From: Lysobacteraceae bacterium
GTDB taxonomy: Bacteria > Pseudomonadota > Gammaproteobacteria > Nevskiales > Nevskiaceae
Assembly (NCBI GenBank): GCA_013823855.1
Contig: PNMW01000057.1
Span: forward strand, 1-37,710
DNA: 37,710 nucleotides
Reading direction: 5' to 3'
Shown: positions 1 to 7,834 of the stretch, in pieces
Numbering within the stretch: the stretch's first letter is position 1
Layout: the number at the start of each line of letters is the position of its first letter
Position numbers and translations under genes: made by a program
The notes under the pieces: generated by a model
The model's input: the letters and a program-made list of their open reading frames with translations, nothing else
Databases searched by the model: none
What the model was told of the DNA's origin: nothing

Positions 1-526
1 CCGGCGGCGGCGGCAACGCGGCGTCGATCGCCCGCGCCAGCGCGTCGGCACCGTCGTGCTGCACAGCGATGGTTTCGATGATCGGCAGGCCCAGCTCGGC
101 CTGCAGCCGCAGCCGATCGATGACGATGCCGCGCTTGGCGGCGGCATCGCACATGTTCAGCGCCACCAGCATCGGCAGACCCAGCGCCCGCACTTCGAGC
201 ACGAAGCGCAGGTGCAGGCGCAGGTTGGTGGCATCGACGACGCAGATCAGCAGGTCCGGGCGGGTCTCGCCGGGAAACCGGCCCAGGCAGACATCGCGGG
301 TGATCGCTTCGTCGGGGCTGGTTGCGGCCAGCGAGTAGGCGCCGGGCAGATCGAGCAGCTGGACGCTGCGGCCGGACGGCGTACGGATGAGGCCGGCCTT
401 GCGCTCGACGGTGACGCCGGCGTAGTTCGCGACTTTCTGGCGGCTGCCGGTCAGGCGGTTGAACAGCGCGGTCTTGCCGCAGTTCGGGTTGCCGACCAGC
501 GCCACCTGCATCGCCAGCGCGCTCAT
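1..526 (-). CDS. feoB: FeoB ferrous iron transporter, N-terminal GTPase part (cut by window edge)
   Basis: FeoB is the inner-membrane ferrous iron transporter with a cytosolic N-terminal G domain. Only about 175 N-terminal residues are in the window; the membrane part lies beyond base 1. The G domain is clear: P-loop GNPNCGKT at residues 12–19, a DLPGAYS G3 motif and an NMCD G4 motif. The ATG at 526 overlaps the feoA stop as ATGA, which fixes the start and shows translational coupling. The pair probably shares the Fur-box-like site just upstream of feoA. The family call is secure; completeness cannot be judged. Confidence 0.95.
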   Translation of the reverse strand, partial: MSALAMQVALVGNPNCGKTALFNRLTGSRQKVANYAGVTVERKAGLIRTPSGRSVQLLDLPGAYSLAATSPDEAITRDVCLGRFPGETRPDLLICVVDATNLRLHLRFVLEVRALGLPMLVALNMCDAAAKRGIVIDRLRLQAELGLPIIETIAVQHDGADALARAIDAALPPPP

Positions 527-768
527 GCCGCCCGCCTCACGAACACCCGTGCGGCTTCGGCGCGGCGCAGCGCGAAGCGCGTGTAGCCGATCTGCACGAC
601 CAGGGGATCGCCACCCAGCGGACCACGGGCGACGAGCCGCACCGGCTCGCCGGACACGAAGCCGAGATCACGCAGGCGGTCGGCGATCGGATCGGACACG
701 GCCGCGTTCTCGACCCGTTCGACGACGGCATCGATCCGCAGCGGCAAATCCCGAAGGCGTTGTTCCAC
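523..768 (-). CDS. feoA: FeoA, SH3-like accessory protein of ferrous iron transport
   Basis: FeoA is a small cytosolic SH3-fold protein that works with FeoB. The reading frame gives 81 residues, usual for the family, with the typical core RLRDLGFVSGEPV followed by ARGPLGGDPLVV and a closing ALRRAEA segment. There is no ATG. A GTG at 768 fits best because it keeps the conserved LRDLPL opening; a TTG at 747 is the alternative. The Shine-Dalgarno sequence is weak. The stop overlaps the feoB start (ATGA). A Fur-box-like sequence begins 11 bp upstream, so the leader must be very short. The function is secure; the exact start is not. Confidence 0.88.
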   Translation of the reverse strand: MEQRLRDLPLRIDAVVERVENAAVSDPIADRLRDLGFVSGEPVRLVARGPLGGDPLVVQIGYTRFALRRAEAARVFVRRAA

Positions 769-778
769 GAACTGGCAG

Positions 779-797
779 GTTAATGAGAATGGTTCGC
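779..797 (-). promoter_or_regulatory. Fur-box-like operator upstream of feoAB
   Basis: The 19 bases GTTAATGAGAATGGTTCGC match 13 of 19 positions of the consensus Fur box, with the conserved AATGA and AAT blocks intact. The site lies immediately upstream of the proposed feoA start. Fur with Fe2+ is the usual repressor of feo operons, so iron repression is the natural reading. It also sits just beyond the stop of the upstream gene at 810, in a 41-bp gap, so feoAB probably has its own promoter here. Confidence 0.6.
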
Positions 798-809
798 AAG
801 CATACGCGA

Positions 810-2057
810 TCAGCGGGCTTTCGGTTCGTTCGGCCGCGTGCGGTCGGCGACCTCGCCCTTGCGCGGGCACAGCCCATATGCCTCGACCAGACGCCAGAGA
901 TGCTCGGGAATCATCGATTTCATGCGCCGCGGCTGTTCGCGGCGCAGGTGAACCACCGTTTCGACCGCCTTCATCTCGACCCGCGCGCGGGCGAACTCCA
1001 GCCCGCGAGGGCCAATCCGGGGCATCAGCCAACCGACGATCGGCTTCAGCCAGTCCGGCATCCGCCGCAGCGGCAGGCCGCCGGCCGCCCGCTCGGTGTT
1101 GGCGAGAAAGCCCTTCACCGGCCCGGCCCGCTTGCCGTGGCTGCCCGGTGCAGTCAGCCGCACTTCGTCGCCAAGCAGGCCGAGCAGTTCGGCGCCGCGG
1201 GCATTGCGCACCAGCAGCCATTGCTCGCCCTCGCCGCCCATGTAGCCGACAGTGATGTCGGCGAGCACATTGGTGTAGTCGACGCAGGTCCGGCAGGTCA
1301 GCGGAAAGAAGTCGCGCGGCAGCTTCGAGATCGGCAACTGCAGGAACGGGATGGTCTGCCGGCGGCCGTCGTCGAAGCGCAGCTCGACGTGATAATCGGC
1401 GCGGAATTCGAGGTAGCGGATGCTGTCCGGCTGCGCCGACAGCAGTGCCAGGAAACGGTGGAAGTTCTCGGTCGTGGTGTTGTCAGAACACGGCGTGCCG
1501 ATCACATAGAGCTTCTCGAAGCCCAGTTCCGCTTCCAGCGCCCGCAAGGCGTAGACCTGACAGGGAATGCCGATCACGGCCAGCCGCCGATGACCGGCCG
1601 CCCGGGCCGGCTCCAGCAGCGCCAGCAGCGGCGCGTAGCCCATGCGCATGCCGCGGCAGGCGGCCAGGTCGGCGGCGCGGGTGACCAGCACCGGCACCGG
1701 CCGCCAGCGGTCCTGCGGATCGGCCGTCATCGTCAGTACGGCATCGACCGCGCCGGTTTCCAGAAGCCGCTCGGCGATCCGCGTGGTGATGCCGGTCCAC
1801 TGGGCACCAGGCTTCGGATCGACCAGGGCGGCGCGATGGATTTGCTGGTGCGTGCCGAAAAAGACCTCGTCGGCGTTCAGCGCATCGCGGGCACGTCCGT
1901 GCACCCGCGCTTCCAGCCGCGGGTAATCCGGCTTGATGAACTGGCAGGCGCGGCCGCAGCGGCCGGGATCGCTGGATCGCGAAATGCCGCAGTCGGTGCA
2001 CAGATCCCGCACGGCGGCGGGCCGCGCGACAGCCTCGGCGGCCGTAGGCACGGTCAC
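810..2057 (-). CDS. F420-hydrogenase beta-subunit family Fe-S protein, BciB/HCAR-like
   Basis: This 415-residue soluble protein belongs to the coenzyme F420 hydrogenase/dehydrogenase beta-subunit family. It resembles the branch with ferredoxin-dependent divinyl-chlorophyllide 8-vinyl reductase (BciB) and 7-hydroxymethyl-chlorophyll a reductase. Visible marks are an N-terminal cysteine cluster (C20, C23, C34, C38), the GAQWTGI segment near residues 84–90, a GIPCQVYALR motif with C166, a GTPCSDN motif with C190, and a CRTCVDYTN motif with C255 and C258. These suggest Fe-S clusters and a flavin site. The GTG start at 2057 overlaps the upstream stop (GTGA), pairing it tightly with the molybdopterin-fold protein. 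No chlorophyll genes are visible, so the substrate is unknown. The family call is firm; the reaction is not. Confidence 0.8.
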   Translation of the reverse strand: MTVPTAAEAVARPAAVRDLCTDCGISRSSDPGRCGRACQFIKPDYPRLEARVHGRARDALNADEVFFGTHQQIHRAALVDPKPGAQWTGITTRIAERLLETGAVDAVLTMTADPQDRWRPVPVLVTRAADLAACRGMRMGYAPLLALLEPARAAGHRRLAVIGIPCQVYALRALEAELGFEKLYVIGTPCSDNTTTENFHRFLALLSAQPDSIRYLEFRADYHVELRFDDGRRQTIPFLQLPISKLPRDFFPLTCRTCVDYTNVLADITVGYMGGEGEQWLLVRNARGAELLGLLGDEVRLTAPGSHGKRAGPVKGFLANTERAAGGLPLRRMPDWLKPIVGWLMPRIGPRGLEFARARVEMKAVETVVHLRREQPRRMKSMIPEHLWRLVEAYGLCPRKGEVADRTRPNEPKAR

Positions 2058-2818
2058 GGCCGATTCAGGTCCTCGATGCGGATGTCGCCGCGCGCCAGCA
2101 GTCGCTCGCGAAACCAGCGGGTCGCCGCCTCGGCCTCGGCGCGCGGGCCCTTGATGCCGAACTCGATGTGCCGCTCCCGGTCCGGGCTGCCCCGGAACGG
2201 CAGGCTGGCCAGCTTGATCGGCGGATAGGCGCTGAGCGTGGCTTCCATCAGGTCGATCAGGTCGCCCTCGCCGCCGGAGCCGTAGGCCCGGAACGTGAAC
2301 TCCACCGGTGGCTCGGCGTTGTGCAGGGCGGCGAGCCGGGTATCGAGCACCCATTCGAGCATCGGCCAGGCCATCTCCGGAAAGCCGGGCACGAAATGGC
2401 AGTTGCCGATGTAGAAGCCTGCGATGTTGTTGACCGGATTGGGGATCAGGCCGGCACCGAGCGGGAAGTCGGCCATCAGCACCCGGTTCGGCCAGGCCTT
2501 CTCGCCGTACTGCCGCTCGATGATCGCCAGCGCTTCCGGGTGGCGGGCGATCGGCACGTCGAAGGCGCGCGCGGCGGCCTGGCGGGTGCGGTCGTCCGGG
2601 GTGCCGCCGATGCCGCCGCAGGACAGCAGCACATGGCCGTGCGCCCGGGCGCTGCGGATCACCTCGGCAATCTGGCCTTCGTCATCACCGGCGAAATGCG
2701 CCCATTCCAGGCTCATGCCGCGCGCATTGAGCATCTCGATGACTTTCGGAAGATGCTTGTCCGGCCGTTTTCCGGACAGCAGTTCGTCGCCCACGATCAT
2801 CAGACCTACCGATGACAT
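2054..2818 (-). CDS. Molybdopterin-binding-fold protein (CinA N-terminal/MoaB-like)
   Basis: The product has 254 residues and carries the MoCF/MoaB-like fold found in MoaB, MogA and the N-terminus of CinA. It opens with VGLMIVGDELLSGKR, followed by a LSCGGIGGTPDD segment, the typical family glycine loop. Unlike CinA it has no C-terminal amidohydrolase domain; its second half (from about residue 170) has an RAYGSGGEGDL stretch I cannot assign further. The ATG at 2818 has an AGGAG Shine-Dalgarno and is preferred over an in-frame ATG at 2935 that runs through non-coding-like sequence. The 3' end overlaps the BciB-like gene. Not all members of this fold act on molybdopterin, so the ligand is open. 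Confidence 0.82.
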   Translation of the reverse strand: MSSVGLMIVGDELLSGKRPDKHLPKVIEMLNARGMSLEWAHFAGDDEGQIAEVIRSARAHGHVLLSCGGIGGTPDDRTRQAAARAFDVPIARHPEALAIIERQYGEKAWPNRVLMADFPLGAGLIPNPVNNIAGFYIGNCHFVPGFPEMAWPMLEWVLDTRLAALHNAEPPVEFTFRAYGSGGEGDLIDLMEATLSAYPPIKLASLPFRGSPDRERHIEFGIKGPRAEAEAATRWFRERLLARGDIRIEDLNRP

Positions 2819-3042
2819 GCCTCGCTCCTGATATTTCCAAAGGTGATGGTTGCAACCGGACCGAGGCCGGCTGCCGCAGCATCGATCGCGGTGGCGCGCC
2901 GCGCCGGGTTGGCCGGTAGTCTCACCGATCACCATCGCCCGCGCGATAGCGGTGTGCCGCTTGGTCCGGCCTGCAGGAAGGCCGTGTGGCAGGCAGCCAC
3001 GGCGGCGCTGTTCGGCGGCCCGGCCGAGCTTCTCGACGGCCC
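2819..3042. other. Non-coding or decayed stretch beyond the icd remnant
   Basis: I see no recognisable gene here. Reading frames on both strands are open for up to about 80 codons because of the high GC content, but their translations are rich in Arg, Pro and Ala and match nothing I know. The stretch lies just upstream of the molybdopterin-fold gene, so it must contain that gene's promoter unless transcription comes from the icd remnant. It may be further decayed coding sequence. Confidence 0.4.
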
Positions 3043-3311
3043 GGTTTCATCGGGGCAGTCGCTGCCGTCGTGGAGGCCGGCCGATTTTTCGCCGGGGAAG
3101 GCCTCGCGCCCGTGGATCCTGCGCTCGCTGCCGCAGGTCCTCTCGACCGCCGCATCCCGGACCCGCAGGCCGCTGCGGGTGATGTCCGGACCGATGCCGT
3201 CGCCTTCGATGCGGACGACGATCGACTGCAGCGGCAGCTTGAGCCTGCCTCGACGACGCGGATCTTCTCGGCGCCGGCCGGAATCCGGATGTCGCGGTAT
3301 CCCGGGCTCAC
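3043..3311 (-). pseudogene. icd: 5' remnant of NADP-isocitrate dehydrogenase, frameshifted
   Basis: The GTG at 3311 is preceded by AGGAG and starts GYRDIRIPAGAEKIRV, which aligns with the N-terminus of dimeric isocitrate dehydrogenase (YxxIxVPAxGEKITV). Near 3249 the homology jumps to another frame and continues LKLP…RIEGDGIGPDI, then RVRDAAVER, a GSERRIH segment and FPGEKS, ending around CPDET. That covers about the first 85–90 residues of a protein of some 415. One frameshift plus loss of the remaining four fifths make it a pseudogene. Many substitutions in otherwise conserved positions suggest long decay. The assignment rests on remembered family motifs, not on a search. Confidence 0.75.
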
Positions 3312-3471
3312 GGCGCTGTGCTCCTGACGGCGCCCGGCGCGACCGGCCGGACGCCGCGACCGGCCACCGATGGCGTGTGATCCAGACTCCGAATTTCACC
3401 ATTCGCGCTGTGCCCCGCCCCTTCGATCAGGCTAGGCTCGGGGCTCGCCCATCCCTCGATCGCGTCCGGTC

Positions 3472-4029
3472 ATGTCGTCGCAAGCCACGGTTCTGGTTGT
3501 CGTTGCCCACGGTTCGGAAAGTCTGGAAACGATCGTCATCGTCAATCTGCTTCGCCGTGCCGAGCTCGCCGTGACGGTAGCCACGATCGAAACGACGACG
3601 GTGATCGACGGCACCCGCGGCGTCCGCTTCATCGCCGATGAACGGCTGGCCGACCTGCAGGACCGCGACTGGACGCTGGTCGTGCTGCCCGGTGGTGCCG
3701 GCGGCGCGGCCGCGCTGGGGCGCCATCCGCCGCTGGTATCGCTGCTGGAAGCGCGCAACGAGGCCGATCTGCCGATCGCCGCGATCTGCGCCGCACCGGC
3801 GCTGGTGCTGGCGGCCAATGGCCTGCTCGATGGCCGTCGCGCCACCGGCTACCCGTCGTTCCGCGAATGGCTTCCGGCTTATGTCGACGCCGCCGTGGTC
3901 CGCGATGCGCACATCACCACCAGCCAGGGGCCGGGCACGGCGATTGCGTTTGCCCTCGACCTGATCGAACAACTGGCCGGCACCTCGCGTCGCGACGCGG
4001 TGGCGGCAGGACTGCTGGTCGCCGCCTGA
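3472..4029 (+). CDS. yajL: YajL-like DJ-1/PfpI superfamily protein
   Basis: This 185-residue cytosolic protein belongs to the DJ-1/YajL group, linked to oxidative-stress protection and to repair or chaperoning of proteins. The nucleophile-elbow sequence AAICAAPALVL places the reactive cysteine at C106, as in DJ-1 and YajL. The AHGSESLET segment supplies the conserved Glu that lowers the cysteine pKa, and SQGPGTAIAFAL matches the YajL C-terminal signature. Length is normal. It stands alone: upstream lies the icd remnant and 54 bp downstream begins a Wzi-like barrel with its own Shine-Dalgarno. The precise activity of this family is still debated. Confidence 0.88.
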   Translation: MSSQATVLVVVAHGSESLETIVIVNLLRRAELAVTVATIETTTVIDGTRGVRFIADERLADLQDRDWTLVVLPGGAGGAAALGRHPPLVSLLEARNEADLPIAAICAAPALVLAANGLLDGRRATGYPSFREWLPAYVDAAVVRDAHITTSQGPGTAIAFALDLIEQLAGTSRRDAVAAGLLVAA

Positions 4030-4083
4030 ACCGCGCGTCCGCCCCGCTCTCATTCCCCTTTCCACATTGTCCAAGGACGCGCC

Positions 4084-5598
4084 ATGTTTTCGTCTCCCCT
4101 GATTCGCGCCATTCGCCGCTACCTCCGGCGATCGCCGCCGATGCTCGGTCTGACCCTGAGCCTGCTGGCTGGCACGGCATCGGCCTCGCCGTGGGCAGAG
4201 GTCGGTGACCGGGCGCTGCGCAACGACATCGAGATCCTGGCGGCACGGCACCTGATCGACGGACCGGTCACCACCTGGCCGATCCCGGTCGGCTTCTTCG
4301 CCAGGCTGCGCGACAGCGCCGCGCTCGGCGAGCAGCCGGAATACGTGCGGCTGGCAGCGGACCGGGTGCTGGCCCGGCTCGACGGCCAGGCCGGCCTGCG
4401 GCCAGCCGCCGAGATCCGTGTCGCCAGCGAACCGAACCTGATCCGTGACTTCGGCGCGGCCGCCCGAGACGAGGTCGATGTCCGTGCCGGGCTTGATTAC
4501 GACGGCGACGCGTTCGCCGTCAATCTCAGGGTCGGCGCGCTGACCGGGCTGGACGGCGATCGTTACCGCTTCGCGCTCGACGGCAGCTACGCCAGCACGC
4601 TGATCGGCAACTGGCAGCTGTACGGCGGCTGGATCGACAAATGGTACGGCCCGGGCCATGCCAGCAGCCTGATCCTGTCGAACAACGCCCGGCCGTTCCC
4701 GAAGATCGGCATCACCCGGAACAGCCCGGAAGCGTTCGCAACGAAATGGCTGAGCTGGCTCGGCACCTGGCAGCTCGATTTCTATGTCGGCCTGCTCGAG
4801 GAAGACGCCCGGCTCGAAGGCAACACCGGCGTCGGCTCGCTACGCTTCGCTTTCGTGCCTGCCGACGGCCTGGAGATCGCGATCACCCGCGTCGTGCAGT
4901 TCTGCGGCGGCGGCAACAACTGCAATCCCCTTGAAGCGGCATTCGCGATCAACAACACCGATTCCGACCGCAACAACTCCAACGATCAGGCCACCATCGA
5001 GTTCAAGTACGTCAAGGACTTCAACAAGGTGATGTTCTCGCCGTACGTGCAGTTCCTGAACGACGACACCGGCCCGTTCACCCATTCCTACACCAGCTAC
5101 CTCGGCGGCCTGCACTGGACCGGCCCCTGGGGCAGCAATGGCACGCAATGGAGTCTGACCGCCGAATACACCGACAGCCGTGCCACGCTCGACTGGTTCA
5201 GCTTCGGCAAGCGCCTGCCCGGCTTCGCCTACAACAACGACGAATACATCGACGGCTTCCGCTATCGCGGCCGCACGATGGGCTTTTCGCTGGACAGCGA
5301 CTCGGTGCTGTTCTCGCTGGCCGGTGCGATCACCGACAGCGCCGGACGCCAGTACCGGCTGGCGTACTACAACGCCCAGATCAGCACCACGGAACTGGCG
5401 GCGATCCAGGCCGAAGGCGGCTTCCGGCGCAACGTGGTCAGCGCCCGGCCGGTGCAGGTCGATCAGGTCGAAGGCGGGATCAGCCTGCCGTGGAATCGCC
5501 TGCTGTTCGACCTGTCGGTCCGCTGGCAGGACCAGCAGCCGTTCCCGGACCGTGGCGCGAAGCTCAACATCGAAGCCGGCGTCCAGATCCGCTTCTGA
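4084..5598 (+). CDS. Wzi-like capsule-assembly family outer-membrane beta-barrel
   Basis: The product of 504 residues looks like a member of the capsule assembly Wzi family, outer-membrane barrels that in enterobacteria help attach group 1 capsule to the surface. A signal peptide is visible: a basic N-terminus, then MLGLTLSLLAG and a TASA cleavage site near residue 34. The mature part has the family opening WAEVGDRALRNDIEILA, a WYGPGHASSLILSNNARPFP segment, many alternating aromatic strands, and a C-terminal strand ending in IRF, typical for barrel insertion. AGGAC precedes the ATG. No capsule genes are adjacent, though ugd lies 8 kb away. The family call is good; a role in capsule is inference. 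Confidence 0.78.
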   Translation: MFSSPLIRAIRRYLRRSPPMLGLTLSLLAGTASASPWAEVGDRALRNDIEILAARHLIDGPVTTWPIPVGFFARLRDSAALGEQPEYVRLAADRVLARLDGQAGLRPAAEIRVASEPNLIRDFGAAARDEVDVRAGLDYDGDAFAVNLRVGALTGLDGDRYRFALDGSYASTLIGNWQLYGGWIDKWYGPGHASSLILSNNARPFPKIGITRNSPEAFATKWLSWLGTWQLDFYVGLLEEDARLEGNTGVGSLRFAFVPADGLEIAITRVVQFCGGGNNCNPLEAAFAINNTDSDRNNSNDQATIEFKYVKDFNKVMFSPYVQFLNDDTGPFTHSYTSYLGGLHWTGPWGSNGTQWSLTAEYTDSRATLDWFSFGKRLPGFAYNNDEYIDGFRYRGRTMGFSLDSDSVLFSLAGAITDSAGRQYRLAYYNAQISTTELAAIQAEGGFRRNVVSARPVQVDQVEGGISLPWNRLLFDLSVRWQDQQPFPDRGAKLNIEAGVQIRF

Positions 5599-5627
5599 GC
5601 GGCGATCGCCGCGCCGACGGCAGCGGA

Positions 5628-6368
5628 TCAGGCCAGCTTGACCAGGCTGGTCGCCGCCTGGGCATTGTCTTCGGCAGCACGCATTACCTTCGACTGCAGC
5701 TCGAACTGCCGTGCCAGGTTGATCATGTTGACCATCGCCCCGGCAAGGTTGACGTTCGAGCCTTCGAGCACGCCGCTGGCCAGGACATCGCCAGCGGCCG
5801 GGTCCGGCGCGACGCCGGACTTCGCGCGCATCAGCCCGTCGGCACCGCGATCGAGGTCCTGCTGGCTGCCGCTGACCACTTTCAGCCGGCCGATCACCAC
5901 CTGTGCCGCCGCGCTCTGGCCGTTCGGCACGGCGGTGATGGTGCCGTCGTTGCCGATGGTCACCGAGGTCGAGGCCGGGATCGCCAGCGGACCGGCATCG
6001 CCGAGGACGGCCAGGCCCGATGACGTGCGCAGCTGGCCGTTGGCATCGAGCCGCAGGTCGCCGGCGCGGGTGTAGGCCTCCGAACCGTCCGGCGCCTGCA
6101 CGGCCAGCCAGTGCTCGCCTTTCAGCGCGATGTCGAGCTGTTCGCCGGTCTGCATCAGGCTGCCTTGCGCCGAATCCCAGCCGTTGTCGCCGAGCCGGGC
6201 GTTGACGCGGGTCTGGAAGCCCGGGCCGTCGACGTTGATCGCCTGCGCCGCTGCCAGCTCGGCACGGAAGCCGACGGTGCCGGCATTGGCCAGGTTGTGG
6301 CTGTTCGCCGTCTGCGCCCGCAGGGTGGCGATGGCGCCGGACATGCCGACATAGAGCGCGCGATCCAT
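5628..6368 (-). CDS. flgF: Flagellar proximal rod protein FlgF
   Basis: FlgF forms part of the proximal rod of the flagellar basal body. The 246 residues include the conserved N-terminal rod motif (SGAIATLRAQTANSHNLAN, residues 10–28) and the matching C-terminal helix with MVNMINLARQFELQSKVM. An internal GTRAxD-like part, EAYTRAGDLRLDANGQL, is typical of the FlgF/FlgG group. The start at MDRALYVGMSG is the FlgF form rather than FlgG. It is the last gene of the flgB operon here: the next gene downstream is convergent, so flgG does not follow. AAGGA precedes the ATG. Confidence 0.93.
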   Translation of the reverse strand: MDRALYVGMSGAIATLRAQTANSHNLANAGTVGFRAELAAAQAINVDGPGFQTRVNARLGDNGWDSAQGSLMQTGEQLDIALKGEHWLAVQAPDGSEAYTRAGDLRLDANGQLRTSSGLAVLGDAGPLAIPASTSVTIGNDGTITAVPNGQSAAAQVVIGRLKVVSGSQQDLDRGADGLMRAKSGVAPDPAAGDVLASGVLEGSNVNLAGAMVNMINLARQFELQSKVMRAAEDNAQAATSLVKLA

Positions 6369-6397
6369 GGCGTTTTCCTTTCGCGGTCAGCGCCGCA

Positions 6398-7621
6398 TCA
6401 ACGGATGTTGATGATGGTCTGGGTGATCTGGTCGGTCGTCGAGATCATCTGGGCATTGGCCTGGAAGCTGCGTTGCGCGACGATCATGTTGACCAGCTGC
6501 TTGGTGATGTCGACGTTCGAGCCTTCCAGCGCGCCGCTCTGGATCAGGCCGAAGTTCGAGGAATTGGCCGCGCCGCGAATCACCGGGCCGGACGCATAGG
6601 TCTCGCCCCAGCTGGTGTCGCCGAGCTGCTGCAGGCCCTGCGGATTGGCGAAGTTGGCCATCGCGATCTTGCCGAGCCGGGTTGCCTGGCCGTTGGTGAA
6701 ACGGGCCTGGACGATGCCTTCCTGGGTCACCTCGATGCCGCTGAGGCGGCCGGTGGCGTAGCCGTCCTGGGTCAGGCTGTTGACCGAGAAGCTGTTGCCG
6801 TACTGCGTGCTCCTGCTCAGGTCCACGGTCATCGTCACCGGGCTCGAGCCGGTCGAGGTGGCGTAGGACGGCAGCACGATCCGGCCGTCGCTCGGCGTGG
6901 CCAGCGCGCCGTCGGCATCGAAGCTGATCGTGGTGCCGGTGCCGACATCGCTGCCGTCGATCTGGGTATGCACGGTCCATTCGTTCGGCGTGGTCGCCGA
7001 TTTGACGAAGAACAGGTTGGCCGGATGCGCGGTGCCGAGCGAGTCGTACACGGTCACCGAGGTGGTGTTGTTGTAGCTGGCCGGATCGCTGGCCGAGAAT
7101 GGCGTGGTGGTCGGCGCGCTGGACTCGGCCGGCAGATTGACGCCGGTATTGAGCAAGGTGGTCGCGTTCGGCGGGTTGTCGGAGGTCGACAGCTGGATGT
7201 CCGACAGGCTGGCAGTGTCGAACGCGGTGCTGCCAGCCGCTGGCGGATAGGCCTGCAGGCGCGCACCGGAGCCGTTGACGATGTAGCCGTTGCGATCGGT
7301 GCCGAACTGGCCGGAACGCGTGTAGCTGACCGCGCCATCCTTGGCCAGCGTGAACCAGCCGGTACCGCTGACCGCGAGATCGAGCGAATTGTTGGTGACG
7401 CTGATCGCGCCCTGGGTGAACTGCTGCGACACCTTGGCCACCCGCACGCCGCCGCCGACTGCGGTGTCCGAGACGCCGTAGGCGTTGGCCAGGAAGAAGT
7501 CGGCGAACTGCGAGCGCGATTCCTTGAAGCCGACGGTGTTGGCGTTGGCGATGTTGTTCGAGGTGACCGCGAGGTCCGAGGACGCGGCGTTCAGGCCGGT
7601 CAGCGCGATGTTGAAGGACAT
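6398..7621 (-). CDS. flgE: Flagellar hook protein FlgE
   Basis: FlgE polymerises into the flagellar hook. The 407-residue product begins MSFNIALTGLNAASSDLAV and has the conserved N-terminal SNNIANANTVGFKESRSQF and the C-terminal ALEGSNVDITKQLVNMIVAQRSFQANAQ segments that form the inner tube. The Ser/Thr-rich middle is the exposed hook domain. Start choice: the frame is open upstream to 7669, but the ATG at 7621 begins the conserved family N-terminus. It lies one base after the stop of the 60-aa ORF, so the two are probably translationally coupled. flgF follows after 29 bp. Confidence 0.95.
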   Translation of the reverse strand: MSFNIALTGLNAASSDLAVTSNNIANANTVGFKESRSQFADFFLANAYGVSDTAVGGGVRVAKVSQQFTQGAISVTNNSLDLAVSGTGWFTLAKDGAVSYTRSGQFGTDRNGYIVNGSGARLQAYPPAAGSTAFDTASLSDIQLSTSDNPPNATTLLNTGVNLPAESSAPTTTPFSASDPASYNNTTSVTVYDSLGTAHPANLFFVKSATTPNEWTVHTQIDGSDVGTGTTISFDADGALATPSDGRIVLPSYATSTGSSPVTMTVDLSRSTQYGNSFSVNSLTQDGYATGRLSGIEVTQEGIVQARFTNGQATRLGKIAMANFANPQGLQQLGDTSWGETYASGPVIRGAANSSNFGLIQSGALEGSNVDITKQLVNMIVAQRSFQANAQMISTTDQITQTIINIR

Positions 7622-7622
7622 G

Positions 7623-7805
7623 TCAGTGGGCTCCGGTATTCGAGGCAGGGGCGGCGGCAGCAGCGGCACGCAGCGGCGCGGTCAGTGATTCGACGAGTTC
7701 CGACAGTTCGGCACGACGACGGCGGCGACCCACCTGCGGGATGTCGAACAGGCCGGGGATGCGATGCGGCGGCTGGGTGACGGGACGCGGGCTGTAGAAA
7801 TTCAT
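7623..7805 (-). CDS. 60-aa basic protein of unknown function between flgD and flgE
   Basis: I do not recognise this small protein. It is supported by a good Shine-Dalgarno (GGAG, 6 bases before the ATG), a position that exactly fills the gap between flgD and flgE, and a stop one base from the flgE start. Its sequence has a Pro/aromatic N-terminal part (FYSPRPVTQPPHR), then a run of five arginines (GRRRRRAELSEL) and an Ala-rich, possibly helical tail. There is no signal peptide or membrane segment. It could be a real flagellar accessory or regulatory peptide, or simply a leader that couples flgE translation. Confidence 0.5.
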   Translation of the reverse strand: MNFYSPRPVTQPPHRIPGLFDIPQVGRRRRRAELSELVESLTAPLRAAAAAAPASNTGAH

Positions 7806-7834
7806 GGCGGGCTCCGGACAGGAATCGAAAGGGT

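Noticed and set aside
459..2228. Long plus-strand open frame of 589 codons
   Set aside because: It is the complement of the feoA, BciB-like and molybdopterin-fold genes; the product is Arg/Pro/Gln-rich with no recognisable motif. High GC keeps antisense frames open.
3427..4659. Minus-strand frame of 410 codons over yajL and the Wzi-like gene
   Set aside because: Both plus-strand genes have clear families; this frame has none and covers their coding strand in antisense.
5599..5612. Perfect 14-bp palindrome GCGGCGATCGCCGC between the convergent Wzi-like and flgF genes as a terminator
   Set aside because: The hairpin stem would be only 5 bp with a GATC loop and no T-run on either strand; a GC-rich palindrome of this size is not strong evidence.
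6473..7780. Long plus-strand open frame of 435 codons
   Set aside because: Antisense to flgE, which has all family motifs; the translation is low-complexity Gly/Arg/Val.
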